From Bacillus mycoides (GTDB taxonomy: Bacteria; Bacillota; Bacilli; Bacillales; Bacillaceae_G): a stretch of DNA of 64,000 bases. The position numbers and the translations under genes were made by a program. This document shows, piece after piece, positions 37,608 to 47,106 of the stretch (its first letter is position 1; each line of letters starts with the position of its first letter). Location: NCBI RefSeq assembly GCF_018742245.1, contig NZ_CP036132.1, positions 1,173,001 to 1,237,000 on the forward strand. The letters are read 5' to 3'. Below the pieces are notes generated by a model. The model had not been told where the DNA came from. It did not search any database and was given only the letters and a program-made list of their open reading frames with translations.

Positions 37608-39143
37608 GCGGAATAATATTAAAATTTGATGTTCACCAGTACGCTTTATAACGAAAAAGCCACTTTCAGCTTTTGTAGCAATGCCGTCATCATTTGGACG
37701 ACAATATCCGTGTGTTTCGCAAGTACCGTCATCACGTACTAACATTTGTCCAATTAATCCGACAGGAAGCCACTCAGTACGGTCTCTTCTTGATAGATAC
37801 TTACAAGCTGGATTCCATTCTGTATTTAAAAGAGGTTGTATTTCTTGCGTATCCGTACGCGTATATTGACGTTTTCCGAAGCGGTCTGTTTTATAGCGTT
37901 TTTGCCAACTTAAAGCACCGCTATTTCCTATGAGAGCAGGAGTAGCGCTAGATATGCCTAATATGAATGTATCATTTGAAGTAGCTTTTCGAATTTTTTC
38001 TTCGTTACTAAATGTAATGAAATAACCGACATCAATAGGGCTATGGTCTGCTGCCTCAAACATTTGTGCAAAATCAGTACCACCTGCATTGTAAGAAGCA
38101 CCATCGATATACATTTCTCCGTTATGGGCAAGCCATTTGGCACCTATATTATAATCAGTGTCATTTGTCCCATTTGCAATAAACCAGGAATAAGCTTCTT
38201 CTGCTGTACCAAATTTCCCCATAATATGGCTGCCTGCAAAATTAGCTGTTGATGTATGATTTCCTTCCGCATGAGATGAGAATCCGTTAGCGATAGTTGC
38301 GGTTCCTTCTGCATGTGCTGCTTCGCCGAAAGCAATTGTATGATTTCCTTCCGCGTGAGAATAAGGGCCGCCTGCTGTCGTTTCACTTCCTTCACTATGC
38401 GAACTATGTCCAGTTGCCTTTGTTTTTGAACCTTCTGCATGAGAAAAGGAACCCTCTGTATGAGTAAGAAATCCTTCTGCATGTGAGGCTATCCCGTCAG
38501 CCGTAGAGTGAAGGCCCTCCTTATATGCGTATCTGGCTACTTTTTCATTCTCAGCAGGAGTAGGTGAAAGTATAGGGGGCTGAGTGATAGTAGAATCCTC
38601 TTTTTTTATTTCATTGGTTAAAGTTAATCCCTCTTTTATTTTTGTTACTTGCTGTATAATATTGGTGGGAATTTCAGCTTGGGCTTTTTCTTTAATTGCT
38701 TTAGGAATTTCAGCTTGGACCTTTTCTTTAATTGCTTTAGGAATTTCAGCTTGGGCTTTTTCTTTAATTGCTTTAGGAATTTCAGCTTGGACCTTTTCTT
38801 TAATTACTTTAGGAATTTCAGCGTGGATTTTTTCTTTAATTGTTTCAGGAACTTCTTTGTTTATATTCTCCTGTAAATTCTTTGACTCAAGTATAGGCTC
38901 ATTGTTATGAGAAAGGCGTTTCTTTTTTTGTAGTGCCTTTATTTTTCTGTTATCTATAATTCGTCTCATAACAGCATGTTCTAAAGAAATATATGTTCCT
39001 CTCGTTTTCCCTGTTTTTATTTCCTCTCGTTCTTCTATTTCCTCAATAGCCGCGGCTCGTATGCTACACCAGTTGTTAATTCCATATATGGGATGATATA
39101 AAGGAGAGAAATTTCTTGTTTGTTTAGATCGTTTTTTCTTCAT
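37605..39143 (-). CDS. Fibre-like protein with head repeats and self-cleaving G2 domain
   Basis: 512 residues in four parts: a basic N-terminus (1-~80, MKKKRSKQTRNFSPLYHPIYG); a helical stretch with about six 12-residue repeats of the type KEKAQAEIPKAI (~95-165); a row of YadA-head-like repeats built on S/A-HAEG (~210-320: ASHAEGF, FSHAEGS, YSHAEGN, AAHAEGT); and a C-terminal domain (~340-512) with GASYNAGGTDFAQMFEA and SWQKRYKTDRFGKRQY, resembling the Peptidase G2 self-cleaving chaperone of phage appendage proteins. No signal peptide. It lies in the spore-surface neighbourhood and has a possible sigma-K -10 upstream, so a spore-surface fibre is plausible; that is inference. Confidence 0.75.
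   Translation of the reverse strand: MKKKRSKQTRNFSPLYHPIYGINNWCSIRAAAIEEIEEREEIKTGKTRGTYISLEHAVMRRIIDNRKIKALQKKKRLSHNNEPILESKNLQENINKEVPETIKEKIHAEIPKVIKEKVQAEIPKAIKEKAQAEIPKAIKEKVQAEIPKAIKEKAQAEIPTNIIQQVTKIKEGLTLTNEIKKEDSTITQPPILSPTPAENEKVARYAYKEGLHSTADGIASHAEGFLTHTEGSFSHAEGSKTKATGHSSHSEGSETTAGGPYSHAEGNHTIAFGEAAHAEGTATIANGFSSHAEGNHTSTANFAGSHIMGKFGTAEEAYSWFIANGTNDTDYNIGAKWLAHNGEMYIDGASYNAGGTDFAQMFEAADHSPIDVGYFITFSNEEKIRKATSNDTFILGISSATPALIGNSGALSWQKRYKTDRFGKRQYTRTDTQEIQPLLNTEWNPACKYLSRRDRTEWLPVGLIGQMLVRDDGTCETHGYCRPNDDGIATKAESGFFVIKRTGEHQILILFR
38665..38855 (-). repeat. 36-base tandem repeats inside the fibre-like gene
   Basis: About five to six near-identical 36-base units (plus strand core GGAATTTCAGCTTGGGC) encoding 12-residue helical repeats. 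Units alternate between KEKAQ and KEKVQ versions. Confidence 0.85.
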
Positions 39144-39177
39144 TCCGTCACCTCCTGCGACAGTATATGCCGCATAG

Positions 39178-39212
39178 TAAAAAAAAGATGCACTTCATAG
39201 CATCTTTTTTTA
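39178..39212 (-). terminator. Terminator of prpE
   Basis: AAAAGATGC pairs with GCATCTTTT around ACTTCATA, T run on either side. It lies ~90 bases past the prpE stop. Confidence 0.75.
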
Positions 39213-39219
39213 CTGTATG
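39211..39219 (-). promoter_or_regulatory. Possible sigma-K -10 element for the fibre-like gene
   Basis: CATACAGTA on the minus strand fits CATANNNTA exactly, but no AC lies 16-17 bases upstream. Transcription would begin within the terminator arm at 39178-39212. Confidence 0.3.
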
Positions 39220-39297
39220 ACCGATTTTTAACGAGGAATTCGCCTAGAAATCCTTCTTTATACGTACTCGGAATGAATTGTACAAAGGTAAATGTAA

Positions 39298-40038
39298 TTA
39301 TGAAATTGGGCGGAACTTCTCAATGACAAAAGGTAGGGAAGAAGGGACGGAAATGGTCTCCATTTCAGGATAACGAAGTCCAGTTAGTTTGCCGCCAAAT
39401 ACAGCGCCGGTATCAATATTGATTGTATGATTCACAAAGCGAGGCTCGTTGACAGGTGTATGTCCATATATAATCCATGTTTCCCCCTTATACTCTTTCG
39501 CCCAATCTCGGCGTACAGGTGAGCCGTCAGGATGCTTTTCTCCTGTAATATCACCATATAATACAAATGTTTGCACTTTTTTATCATTTCTTTCTATGTA
39601 ATCCTGACGAATGCCAGCATGGCATACGATTAATTTCTTGTTATCCAGTATGTGATACAAGGGGGACTGCTCGTAAAGCGTAATGAACTTTTCTTTTATG
39701 ATTTGTTGTTTATTAGAAGGTAATGCTTCATATTCGGCAACAGTTGTTTCGAGTCCATGAGCGATTGAAACATTACGCCCAAGGAAAAAACGATACAGTT
39801 TATTACAGTGATTCCCAGGCGCATAATAAGCTTCTTTTCTATTTATTACGAGCTCCCATACGATTTCAATCATACGTAATGAATGAGGGCCTCGGTCTGT
39901 AATATCACCAACGAACGCCAGCTTTCGTTTGGCATTATGTATAGGGAGACCACTAGCCCAGCTGTATCCTAGTTTCGTTGTTAAATCTTGAAACTCTTGG
40001 AAGCATCCGTGAATATCACCTATAATGTCATACTTCAT
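39298..40038 (-). CDS. prpE: Bis(5'-nucleosyl)-tetraphosphatase PrpE
   Basis: 246-residue metallophosphatase that splits Ap4A-type dinucleotides and can act as a phosphatase. Motifs: GDIHGCFQE (~6-14), [13 protein letters not shown] (~45-57), GNHCNKL (~75-81), VCHAGI and YGHTPVNEP. In B. subtilis PrpE (same size) affects spore germination. AGGTTTAC stands before the ATG. It is followed by a terminator and lies upstream of the fibre-like gene on the same strand. Confidence 0.92.
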   Translation of the reverse strand: MKYDIIGDIHGCFQEFQDLTTKLGYSWASGLPIHNAKRKLAFVGDITDRGPHSLRMIEIVWELVINRKEAYYAPGNHCNKLYRFFLGRNVSIAHGLETTVAEYEALPSNKQQIIKEKFITLYEQSPLYHILDNKKLIVCHAGIRQDYIERNDKKVQTFVLYGDITGEKHPDGSPVRRDWAKEYKGETWIIYGHTPVNEPRFVNHTINIDTGAVFGGKLTGLRYPEMETISVPSSLPFVIEKFRPIS

Positions 40039-40117
40039 ATGTAAACCTCCAGTTCATCTTTTCATTAGTATATCTAAAATGAATATAGAAAAAAACATAC
40101 CGGTTTTCCGATATGGT

Positions 40118-41278
40118 TCATTTAAACATAAAGATTTGTGTTCTTGAACGTACGTTTAAAATAAATCCAATAGCAATCATGTATGTGAGTAGTGAACTCC
40201 CGCCATAGCTCATAAGAGGTAATGTTATTCCTGTAATAGGGAGTAAACCGATTGTCATCCCAATATTTTGGAATACTTGGAAGGTGAACATTCCGATTGT
40301 ACCAGCGCAAATATAACTACCGAAAGGTTCATTGCTTTCTAAAGCGATATGGATCATTCGGTAAATGAGTAAGAAAAAAAGTGAAATAATAACACTTGCT
40401 CCTAAAAAACCGAATTGTTCAGCGACATTTGTGAAAATAAAATCTGTATGTGGCTCTGGAAAATATACTTGTCCATTTTCCCATCCTTTTCCTTGCATTT
40501 CTCCTGAACCGGTAGCTAAAAATGCCTGTCTTAATTGGTATCCTTGTGCGTCATATTCGTAAGGAGATATCCAGCCATAGAAGCGGTTTAATTGATACTC
40601 TTTTAGAATATGCTCTTTAAAGAACTCTGTATGAGTGAAATAAATATATATTAAGGTAGAGCCTGTGACGAAAATGACGGAGGTTAATCCGAGGATAAGG
40701 CGCCAACGTATACCAGAAACTAAAATCATTGCTGCAAGCATCGCGGAGATTACCATAGTGTTTCCTAAATCAGGTTCTTTTGCGATTAAAAGTAGTGGAG
40801 GTAAACTAGCTGCGAATATTTTTCCAAGTAAAATAAAATCTTCACGGGTTGTCCGGAAAAAGTACTTTTCATTATGATTTGCTATAATTCGTCCAATGAT
40901 GATAATTAAAAATAATTTCATAATTTCAGAAGGTTGAAAGTTTCCGATGCCTGGAAGTATATACCATGCGGTAGCCCCTTTAATCGTAACGGCACCTGGA
41001 ACTTGAAGCTCTAGACCAATAAGAAGTATGAGGGCAAAGCTATACAAATACCAAGCAATTTGTTTATATCGATCGAAATCAATAATCATAATAACACCAA
41101 TTGCCACAAATCCAATGACATACCATTGAATTTGTTTTAATGCAAAATTTATGTTTTGTAAAAATGGTGGTAAAGAAGCTTGTGCACTTGCAATAGCAAA
41201 GCAGCTAACAGTCCCAATGGCAAATAAAATAAAGATTAGTATGTAGTCTATTTGATATTGAGAGTTCGTATCTTTCAC
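40118..41278 (-). CDS. FtsW/RodA/SpoVE (SEDS) family protein
   Basis: 386-residue membrane protein with about ten helices, of the SEDS glycan polymerase family. Family stretches: KEPDLGNTMVISAM (conserved Pro-Asp with polymerase-type Asp), LTGSGEMQGKGWENGQVYFPEPHTDFIFTNVAEQFGF, and TGITLPLMSYGGSSLL. This places it nearer to RodA than to FtsW by eye. GTG start 9 bases after AAAGGA. A cognate penicillin-binding protein is not in the window. Located between prpE and bclA, perhaps used in elongation or sporulation; not decided. Confidence 0.88.
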   Translation of the reverse strand: MKDTNSQYQIDYILIFILFAIGTVSCFAIASAQASLPPFLQNINFALKQIQWYVIGFVAIGVIMIIDFDRYKQIAWYLYSFALILLIGLELQVPGAVTIKGATAWYILPGIGNFQPSEIMKLFLIIIIGRIIANHNEKYFFRTTREDFILLGKIFAASLPPLLLIAKEPDLGNTMVISAMLAAMILVSGIRWRLILGLTSVIFVTGSTLIYIYFTHTEFFKEHILKEYQLNRFYGWISPYEYDAQGYQLRQAFLATGSGEMQGKGWENGQVYFPEPHTDFIFTNVAEQFGFLGASVIISLFFLLIYRMIHIALESNEPFGSYICAGTIGMFTFQVFQNIGMTIGLLPITGITLPLMSYGGSSLLTYMIAIGFILNVRSRTQIFMFK

Positions 41279-41492
41279 GGTATGTATTCCTTTCTATCGC
41301 CTAGTAAGTGTGATGATGACGTGATTGCAAAAAAATAATATGCAAGTAGACTGTTCATACATTTATTCCACTATTAATGGAAAGTCATACATAATAGGAA
41401 GGAATATCTCTTTTGTAATTATATTCAAGTTATAGGGAAGATGTACATCCGCATTTAGAATGAGGTTGGGATGTTATCTATAAAATTGCGAA

Positions 41493-41522
41493 AGCAGTAA
41501 AACTGATACCAGTTTTACTGCT
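41493..41522 (-). terminator. Hairpin behind bclA
   Basis: Perfect 13-base stem AGCAGTAAAACTG / CAGTTTTACTGCT with ATAC loop; the T run on the minus side is weak. Probably the bclA terminator. Confidence 0.65.
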
Positions 41523-41532
41523 AAGGAAACAA

Positions 41533-42576
<1,044 letters not shown>

Positions 42577-42710
42577 CAATTCACCTCCGTAAATCTCTCG
42601 TTATATAATAGGTAAAAATTAATGAGAAAATGACATAGATATTTGTATGCTTGAAAAGAAACTTTAATTATATGGAACAATATAAAAAAATGGAAAGTTT
42701 TGTGTGCATA

Positions 42711-42737
42711 TAACATATGATTGAGATGGAACAGAGT
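42711..42737 (-). promoter_or_regulatory. Candidate sigma-K promoter of bclA
   Basis: Minus strand AC, 16 bases, CATATGTTA, matching AC / CATANNNTA. It lies ~135 bases before the bclA start. Confidence 0.45.
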
Positions 42738-42758
42738 AAGTATATGGAACATTATAAA
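42731..42758 (+). promoter_or_regulatory. Weak sigma-K-like promoter of rmlACBD
   Basis: AC, 17 bases, CATTATAAA; two mismatches in the -10. It lies 36 bases before rmlA. Confidence 0.3.
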
Positions 42759-42793
42759 GATGTACTATCTCCATCATAAGGGAGAGATGCATA

Positions 42794-43531
42794 ATGAAAG
42801 GGATTATTTTAGCGGGCGGAACTGGATCGAGACTATATCCAATAACGAAAGTAACGAATAAACATCTACTTCCCGTTGGGCGGTATCCGATGATTTATCA
42901 TGCAGTATATAAACTGAAACAATGTGAGATTACAGATATTATGATTATTACAGGTAAAGAGCATATGGGAGATGTTGTTAGCTTTTTAGGAAGTGGTCAC
43001 GAATTTGGTGTGTCCTTTACGTATCGTGTGCAAGATAAGGCAGGCGGAATTGCGCAAGCGTTAGGGCTTTGTGAGGATTTCATCGGGAATAATCGTATGG
43101 TAGTTATATTAGGAGATAATATCTTTTCAGATGATATTCGTCCATATGTTGAAGAATTCACAAATCAAAAAGAAGGTGCTAAAGTGCTGCTTCAATCTGT
43201 AGAAGATCCCGAAAGATTTGGTGTGGCACATATTCAAAACCGAAAAATAATTGAAATTGAAGAAAAGCCGAAGAAACCGAAAAGTTCTTATGCTGTTACA
43301 GGAATTTATTTGTATGATTCGAAAGTCTTTTCTTATATAAAAGAATTAAAACCTTCCGCAAGGGGAGAACTTGAAATTACGGATATAAATAATTGGTATT
43401 TAAAACGAGGGGTACTTACTTATAATGAAATGAGCGGCTGGTGGACGGATGCAGGAACTCATGCTTCTCTTCAAAGGGCGAATACGTTAGCGCGGGATAT
43501 AAACTTTGGGAAACAGTTTAATGGAGAATAG
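42794..43531 (+). CDS. rmlA: Glucose-1-phosphate thymidylyltransferase RmlA
   Basis: 245-residue nucleotidyltransferase for the first step of dTDP-L-rhamnose synthesis. Signature GGTGSRLYPITKVTNKHLLPV region at residues 8-28, GDNIFSDD (~107-114), EKPKKPKSSYAVTGIYLYD. It is shorter than the ~290-residue form of many rmlA genes, the size of the sporulation-linked SpsI type of B. subtilis. Start ATG after AAGGGAGAG. First gene of rmlACBD, beside bclA, whose glycan contains rhamnose. Confidence 0.93.
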   Translation: MKGIILAGGTGSRLYPITKVTNKHLLPVGRYPMIYHAVYKLKQCEITDIMIITGKEHMGDVVSFLGSGHEFGVSFTYRVQDKAGGIAQALGLCEDFIGNNRMVVILGDNIFSDDIRPYVEEFTNQKEGAKVLLQSVEDPERFGVAHIQNRKIIEIEEKPKKPKSSYAVTGIYLYDSKVFSYIKELKPSARGELEITDINNWYLKRGVLTYNEMSGWWTDAGTHASLQRANTLARDINFGKQFNGE

Positions 43532-43539
43532 GTGAGAAT

Positions 43540-44085
43540 ATGAAAGTTGTAGACACAAATTTTACCGATGCGAAATTGTTAGAACCAAAGTTATTTGAAG
43601 ACGATCGAGGTTTCTTTATAGAAAGTTATAATAAGAGGGTGCTAGAAACATTAGGAATTACGGATTCATTTGTACAGGATAACGTATCTTATTCAACTAA
43701 AGCAGGAACGATTCGAGGACTACACTTCCAGAAAAAACCGAAAGCACAAACGAAACTCATTCAAGTTGTTCAAGGGGCAATTTATGATGTTATCGTAGAT
43801 TTAAGAAAAGATTCACCAACCTTTAAACAATGGAAAGGTTATATTTTAAGCGCGGATAATCACCGGCAATTATTAGTGCCAAAAGGATTTGCTCATGGTT
43901 TTTGTACGCTTGTACCTCATACAATTGTTATGTATAAAGTAGATGAGTATTATAGTGCTGAGCATGATTCAGGTTTGCTTTGGGAAGATAAAGAACTAGC
44001 AATTCCATGGCCGGTAACAAACCCTATTTTGTCTGATAAGGACCGCATATTACCATTACTTCAGGGATATGAAGATAGTTTTTAA
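43540..44085 (+). CDS. rmlC: dTDP-4-dehydrorhamnose 3,5-epimerase RmlC
   Basis: 181-residue cupin-fold epimerase, third step of the rhamnose pathway. Catalytic His lies in GTIRGLHFQ (~62), with the partner Asp in VDLRKDSPTFKQW and the Tyr in MYKVDEYY. Complete in length. Eight bases behind rmlA and eight bases from the next ribosome site; clearly one operon. Order A-C-B-D is that of the cereus-group exosporium cluster. Confidence 0.94.
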   Translation: MKVVDTNFTDAKLLEPKLFEDDRGFFIESYNKRVLETLGITDSFVQDNVSYSTKAGTIRGLHFQKKPKAQTKLIQVVQGAIYDVIVDLRKDSPTFKQWKGYILSADNHRQLLVPKGFAHGFCTLVPHTIVMYKVDEYYSAEHDSGLLWEDKELAIPWPVTNPILSDKDRILPLLQGYEDSF

Positions 44086-44100
44086 GTAGGAGAGTTGTTT

Positions 44101-45072
44101 ATGAATATACTAGTAACAGGTGGAGCAGGATTTATTGGAAGTAATTTCATTCACTATATGTTAAAAAACTATGAAACATATAGAATTATTAATTACGATG
44201 CATTAACATATAGCGGGAATTTAAATAATGTAAAGTCAATTCAAGACAATCCTAACTATTCATTCATAAAGGGAAAAATCCAAAATGGAGAGCTGCTGGA
44301 GCATATTATTAATGAACGTGACGTGCAAATAATTGTAAATTTTGCAGCGGAATCACATGTGGATCGTAGCATTGAAAATCCTATTCCTTTTTATGATACG
44401 AATGTAATCGGGACAGTCACCTTATTAGAGTTAGTGAAAAAATATCCACATATTAAACTCGTGCAAGTATCAACAGATGAAGTGTACGGGTCTTTAGGGA
44501 AAACAGGGAAGTTTACCGAGGAAACCCCGTTAGCTCCAAATAGTCCATACTCTTCCAGTAAGGCGAGCGCTGACATGATAGCTTTATCTTATTATAAAAC
44601 ATATCAATTACCAGTCATAGTGACGCGTTGTTCCAATAACTATGGGCCGTATCAATATCCTGAGAAGTTAATTCCATTAATGGTTACGAATGCGCTGGAA
44701 GGAAAAAAACTACCGTTATATGGTGATGGATTAAATGTAAGAGATTGGTTACATGTAACGGATCATTGTAGCGCGATTGATGTTGTTTTGCATAAGGGGC
44801 GTTTAGGAGAAGTATATAATATAGGCGGAAATAACGAAAAAACAAATGTAGATGTTGTGGAACAAATTATTAATCTATTGGGAAAAACGAAAAAAGATAT
44901 TGAATTTGTTACAGACCGTTTAGGTCACGATCGTCGTTATGCGATTGATGCACAAAAGATGAAGAATGAGTTTGATTGGGAACCGAAGTATACGTTTGAA
45001 CAAGGGTTAAAAGAAACGGTGGAATGGTATGAAAACAATACGGAATGGTGGAGACGACTAAAAGAAAAGTAA
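44101..45072 (+). CDS. rmlB: dTDP-glucose 4,6-dehydratase RmlB
   Basis: 323-residue extended-chain dehydrogenase-type enzyme, second step of the pathway. NAD-binding GGAGFIGSNF (~7-16), STDEVYGSLG (Thr, Asp, Glu of the active site, ~119-128) and the YSSSKASAD Tyr-x-x-x-Lys (~150-158). RCSNNYGPYQYPEKLIP is diagnostic of RmlB. ATG at 44101 lies 8 bases after AGGAG; TTG at 44095 is too close to it. Confidence 0.95.
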   Translation: MNILVTGGAGFIGSNFIHYMLKNYETYRIINYDALTYSGNLNNVKSIQDNPNYSFIKGKIQNGELLEHIINERDVQIIVNFAAESHVDRSIENPIPFYDTNVIGTVTLLELVKKYPHIKLVQVSTDEVYGSLGKTGKFTEETPLAPNSPYSSSKASADMIALSYYKTYQLPVIVTRCSNNYGPYQYPEKLIPLMVTNALEGKKLPLYGDGLNVRDWLHVTDHCSAIDVVLHKGRLGEVYNIGGNNEKTNVDVVEQIINLLGKTKKDIEFVTDRLGHDRRYAIDAQKMKNEFDWEPKYTFEQGLKETVEWYENNTEWWRRLKEK

Positions 45073-45083
45073 GGGGCATGTAA

Positions 45084-45938
45084 ATGAAAGAGCGGGTTAT
45101 CATAACAGGAGCAAATGGTCAATTAGGAAAACAACTACAAGAAGAATTAAATCCTGAAGAATATGATATATATCCATTTGATAAAAAGTTACTAGATGTA
45201 ACAAATATATCCCGAATTCAGCAAGTGGTACAAGAAATAAGACCACATATAATCATTCATTGTGCAGCGTATACGAAGGTTGATCATGCTGAGAAAGAAC
45301 AAGATCTTGCTTATTTAATAAATGCGATAGGAGCTCGAAATGTAGCGGTTGCTTCACAATTAGTAGGGGCTAAGTTAGTTTATATTAGTACCGATTATGT
45401 ATTTCAAGGGGACAGACCGGATGGATATGATGAATTTCATAATCCAGCGCCGATAAATATATACGGGGCCTCTAAGTTTGCGGGGGAGCAGTTCGTTAAA
45501 GAGCTACATAATAAATATTTTATCGTTCGTACATCGTGGCTATATGGTAAGTATGGAAATAATTTTGTGAAAACGATGATGCGATTAGGAAAAGAAAGAG
45601 AAGAAATATCTGTTGTAGCGGATCAAATAGGCTCTCCTACGTATGTGGCGGATTTAAATATGATTATTAATAAGCTCATTCATACTTCTTTATACGGTAC
45701 GTATCACGTATCAAATAGAGGCTCATGTTCTTGGTTTGAATTTGCTCAAAAAATATTTTCATATGCAAATATGAAAGTGAATGTATTACCTGTTTCAACC
45801 GAAGAATTCGGATCGGCGGCAGCGAGACCGAAATATTCTATCTTTCAACATAACATGCTGCGATTAAATGGTTTTTTAGAAATGCCTTCTTGGGAAGAAG
45901 GATTAGAGCGGTTTTTTATAGAAACAAAAAGTCATTAA
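45084..45938 (+). CDS. rmlD: dTDP-4-dehydrorhamnose reductase RmlD
   Basis: 284-residue NAD(P)H-dependent reductase, last step of dTDP-L-rhamnose formation. Nucleotide site GANGQLGKQL (8-17), STDYVFQGD (~103-111), YGASKFAGE with catalytic Tyr and Lys (~129-137), VRTSWLYG. Length standard. Closes the operon; a hairpin follows. The product should supply the rhamnosyltransferases that decorate BclA, none of which lie in this window. Confidence 0.94.
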   Translation: MKERVIITGANGQLGKQLQEELNPEEYDIYPFDKKLLDVTNISRIQQVVQEIRPHIIIHCAAYTKVDHAEKEQDLAYLINAIGARNVAVASQLVGAKLVYISTDYVFQGDRPDGYDEFHNPAPINIYGASKFAGEQFVKELHNKYFIVRTSWLYGKYGNNFVKTMMRLGKEREEISVVADQIGSPTYVADLNMIINKLIHTSLYGTYHVSNRGSCSWFEFAQKIFSYANMKVNVLPVSTEEFGSAAARPKYSIFQHNMLRLNGFLEMPSWEEGLERFFIETKSH

Positions 45939-45964
45939 CGAATTTAAGTTAATGACTTTTTTGT
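45928..45964 (+). terminator. Terminator of rmlACBD
   Basis: AAGTCATTAA pairs with TTAATGACTT, followed by TTTTTTG; the left arm covers the rmlD stop. Confidence 0.85.
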
Positions 45965-45992
45965 TTGCCTTTAAGAGGTTTTATGGTACTAT
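45965..45992 (+). promoter_or_regulatory. Candidate promoter of fabI
   Basis: TTGCCT, 16 bases, TACTAT; the start site would fall on the FapR box. Confidence 0.45.
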
Positions 45993-45996
45993 TATT

Positions 45997-46014
45997 ATAG
46001 TATCAGGTACTAAT
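45997..46014 (+). promoter_or_regulatory. FapR operator of fabI
   Basis: ATAGTATCAGGTACTAAT is a near-exact copy (reverse strand ATTAGTACCTGATACTAT) of the FapR consensus. It overlaps the expected transcription start, a position where repressor binding would block initiation. Confidence 0.85.
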
Positions 46015-46046
46015 AACAAGTATAAGTATTTCTGGGAGGATATATC

Positions 46047-46817
46047 ATGAAACTATTACAAGGGAAAACATTTGTTGTTATGGGCGTTGCGAACCAAAGA
46101 AGTATTGCATGGGGAATTGCTCGCTCTTTGCATAATGCAGGTGCAAAATTAATATTCACATTTGCAGGAGAACGTTTAGAAAGAAACGTTCGTGAATTAG
46201 CGGATACATTAGAAGGGCAAGAATCACTTGTATTACCTTGTGACGTAACGAATGATGAAGAACTTACAGCTTGCTTTGAAACGATTAAGCAAGAAGTTGG
46301 TACAATTCATGGTGTAGCACATTGTATTGCTTTTGCAAATCGTGACGATTTAAAAGGCGAATTTGTAGATACTTCTCGCGATGGATTTTTACTTGCACAA
46401 AATATTAGTGCATTCTCTTTAACAGCTGTAGCAAGAGAAGCGAAGAAAGTAATGACAGAAGGCGGAAATATTTTAACGTTAACATACCTTGGCGGCGAGC
46501 GTGTTGTGAAAAACTATAACGTTATGGGTGTTGCGAAAGCTTCATTAGAAGCTAGCGTGAAATATTTAGCGAATGATTTAGGACAACATGGCATTCGCGT
46601 TAACGCTATTTCTGCAGGACCAATTCGTACGTTATCTGCGAAAGGTGTAGGCGATTTTAACTCAATCTTAAGAGAAATCGAGGAGCGCGCACCACTTCGC
46701 CGCACAACAACTCCAGAAGAAGTTGGGGATACAGCAGTATTCTTATTCAGTGATTTAGCACGCGGAGTAACAGGTGAGAATATTCATGTTGATTCAGGAT
46801 ATCATATTTTAGGATAA
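46047..46817 (+). CDS. fabI: Enoyl-ACP reductase FabI
   Basis: 256-residue NAD(P)H-dependent enzyme for the last step of each elongation cycle. Nucleotide site GVANQRSIAWGIA (~13-25), catalytic Tyr-x6-Lys in YNVMGVAKAS, and the flexible loop AGPIRTLSAKGV. This is the triclosan-sensitive class. GGGAGG before the ATG. Together with fabH-fabF it forms the FapR-type lipid regulon in this window. Confidence 0.97.
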   Translation: MKLLQGKTFVVMGVANQRSIAWGIARSLHNAGAKLIFTFAGERLERNVRELADTLEGQESLVLPCDVTNDEELTACFETIKQEVGTIHGVAHCIAFANRDDLKGEFVDTSRDGFLLAQNISAFSLTAVAREAKKVMTEGGNILTLTYLGGERVVKNYNVMGVAKASLEASVKYLANDLGQHGIRVNAISAGPIRTLSAKGVGDFNSILREIEERAPLRRTTTPEEVGDTAVFLFSDLARGVTGENIHVDSGYHILG

Positions 46818-46840
46818 ATATGATATCGATTATAACTTTT

Positions 46841-46875
46841 TAAGGGCAGTCTCTATATAGTGAGACTGCCCTTTT
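46841..46875 (+). terminator. Terminator of fabI
   Basis: AAGGGCAGTCTC pairs with GAGACTGCCCTT, loop TATATAGT, then TTTT. Confidence 0.9.
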
Positions 46876-46948
46876 GATGTTTTAGAGAAAGAAAGAATTT
46901 TAACGAAAGTTATTGCGTTAGGATGAATATAACTATAAGAGTACACGA

Positions 46949-47087
46949 TTTATTCAACAGTAGAGGATAATCAGGCTTTTCCCTTTAGATTTAGTAAGTG
47001 TAAAGAGTCTTGGTGGACGTTAGCCTAATTTGTTCAATTAATAATTAAATAGGGAAAAATTCCTCGTTGATGAAAGATTCACTTTAT
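46949..47087 (+). repeat. bcr1-like dispersed repeat before cotO
   Basis: 139-base segment with TTTAT at both borders and the end GATGAAAGATTCACTTTAT, which it shares with 26227-26372. It contains GGACGTTAGCC and a GGGAAAAATTCC hairpin. The element ends 20 bases before the cotO start. Confidence 0.5.
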
Positions 47088-47106
47088 GGAAGTGGGAGGG
47101 ACGAGT

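Noticed and set aside
38584..38910. Open frames opposite the repeat part of the fibre-like gene
   Set aside because: Caused by the 36-base repeats staying open in other frames; no start signal.
37605..39143. Remnant prophage tail gene
   Set aside because: The phage-like domain alone is not enough: no other phage genes, integrase or att-like repeats lie nearby, and flanking genes are the conserved backbone.
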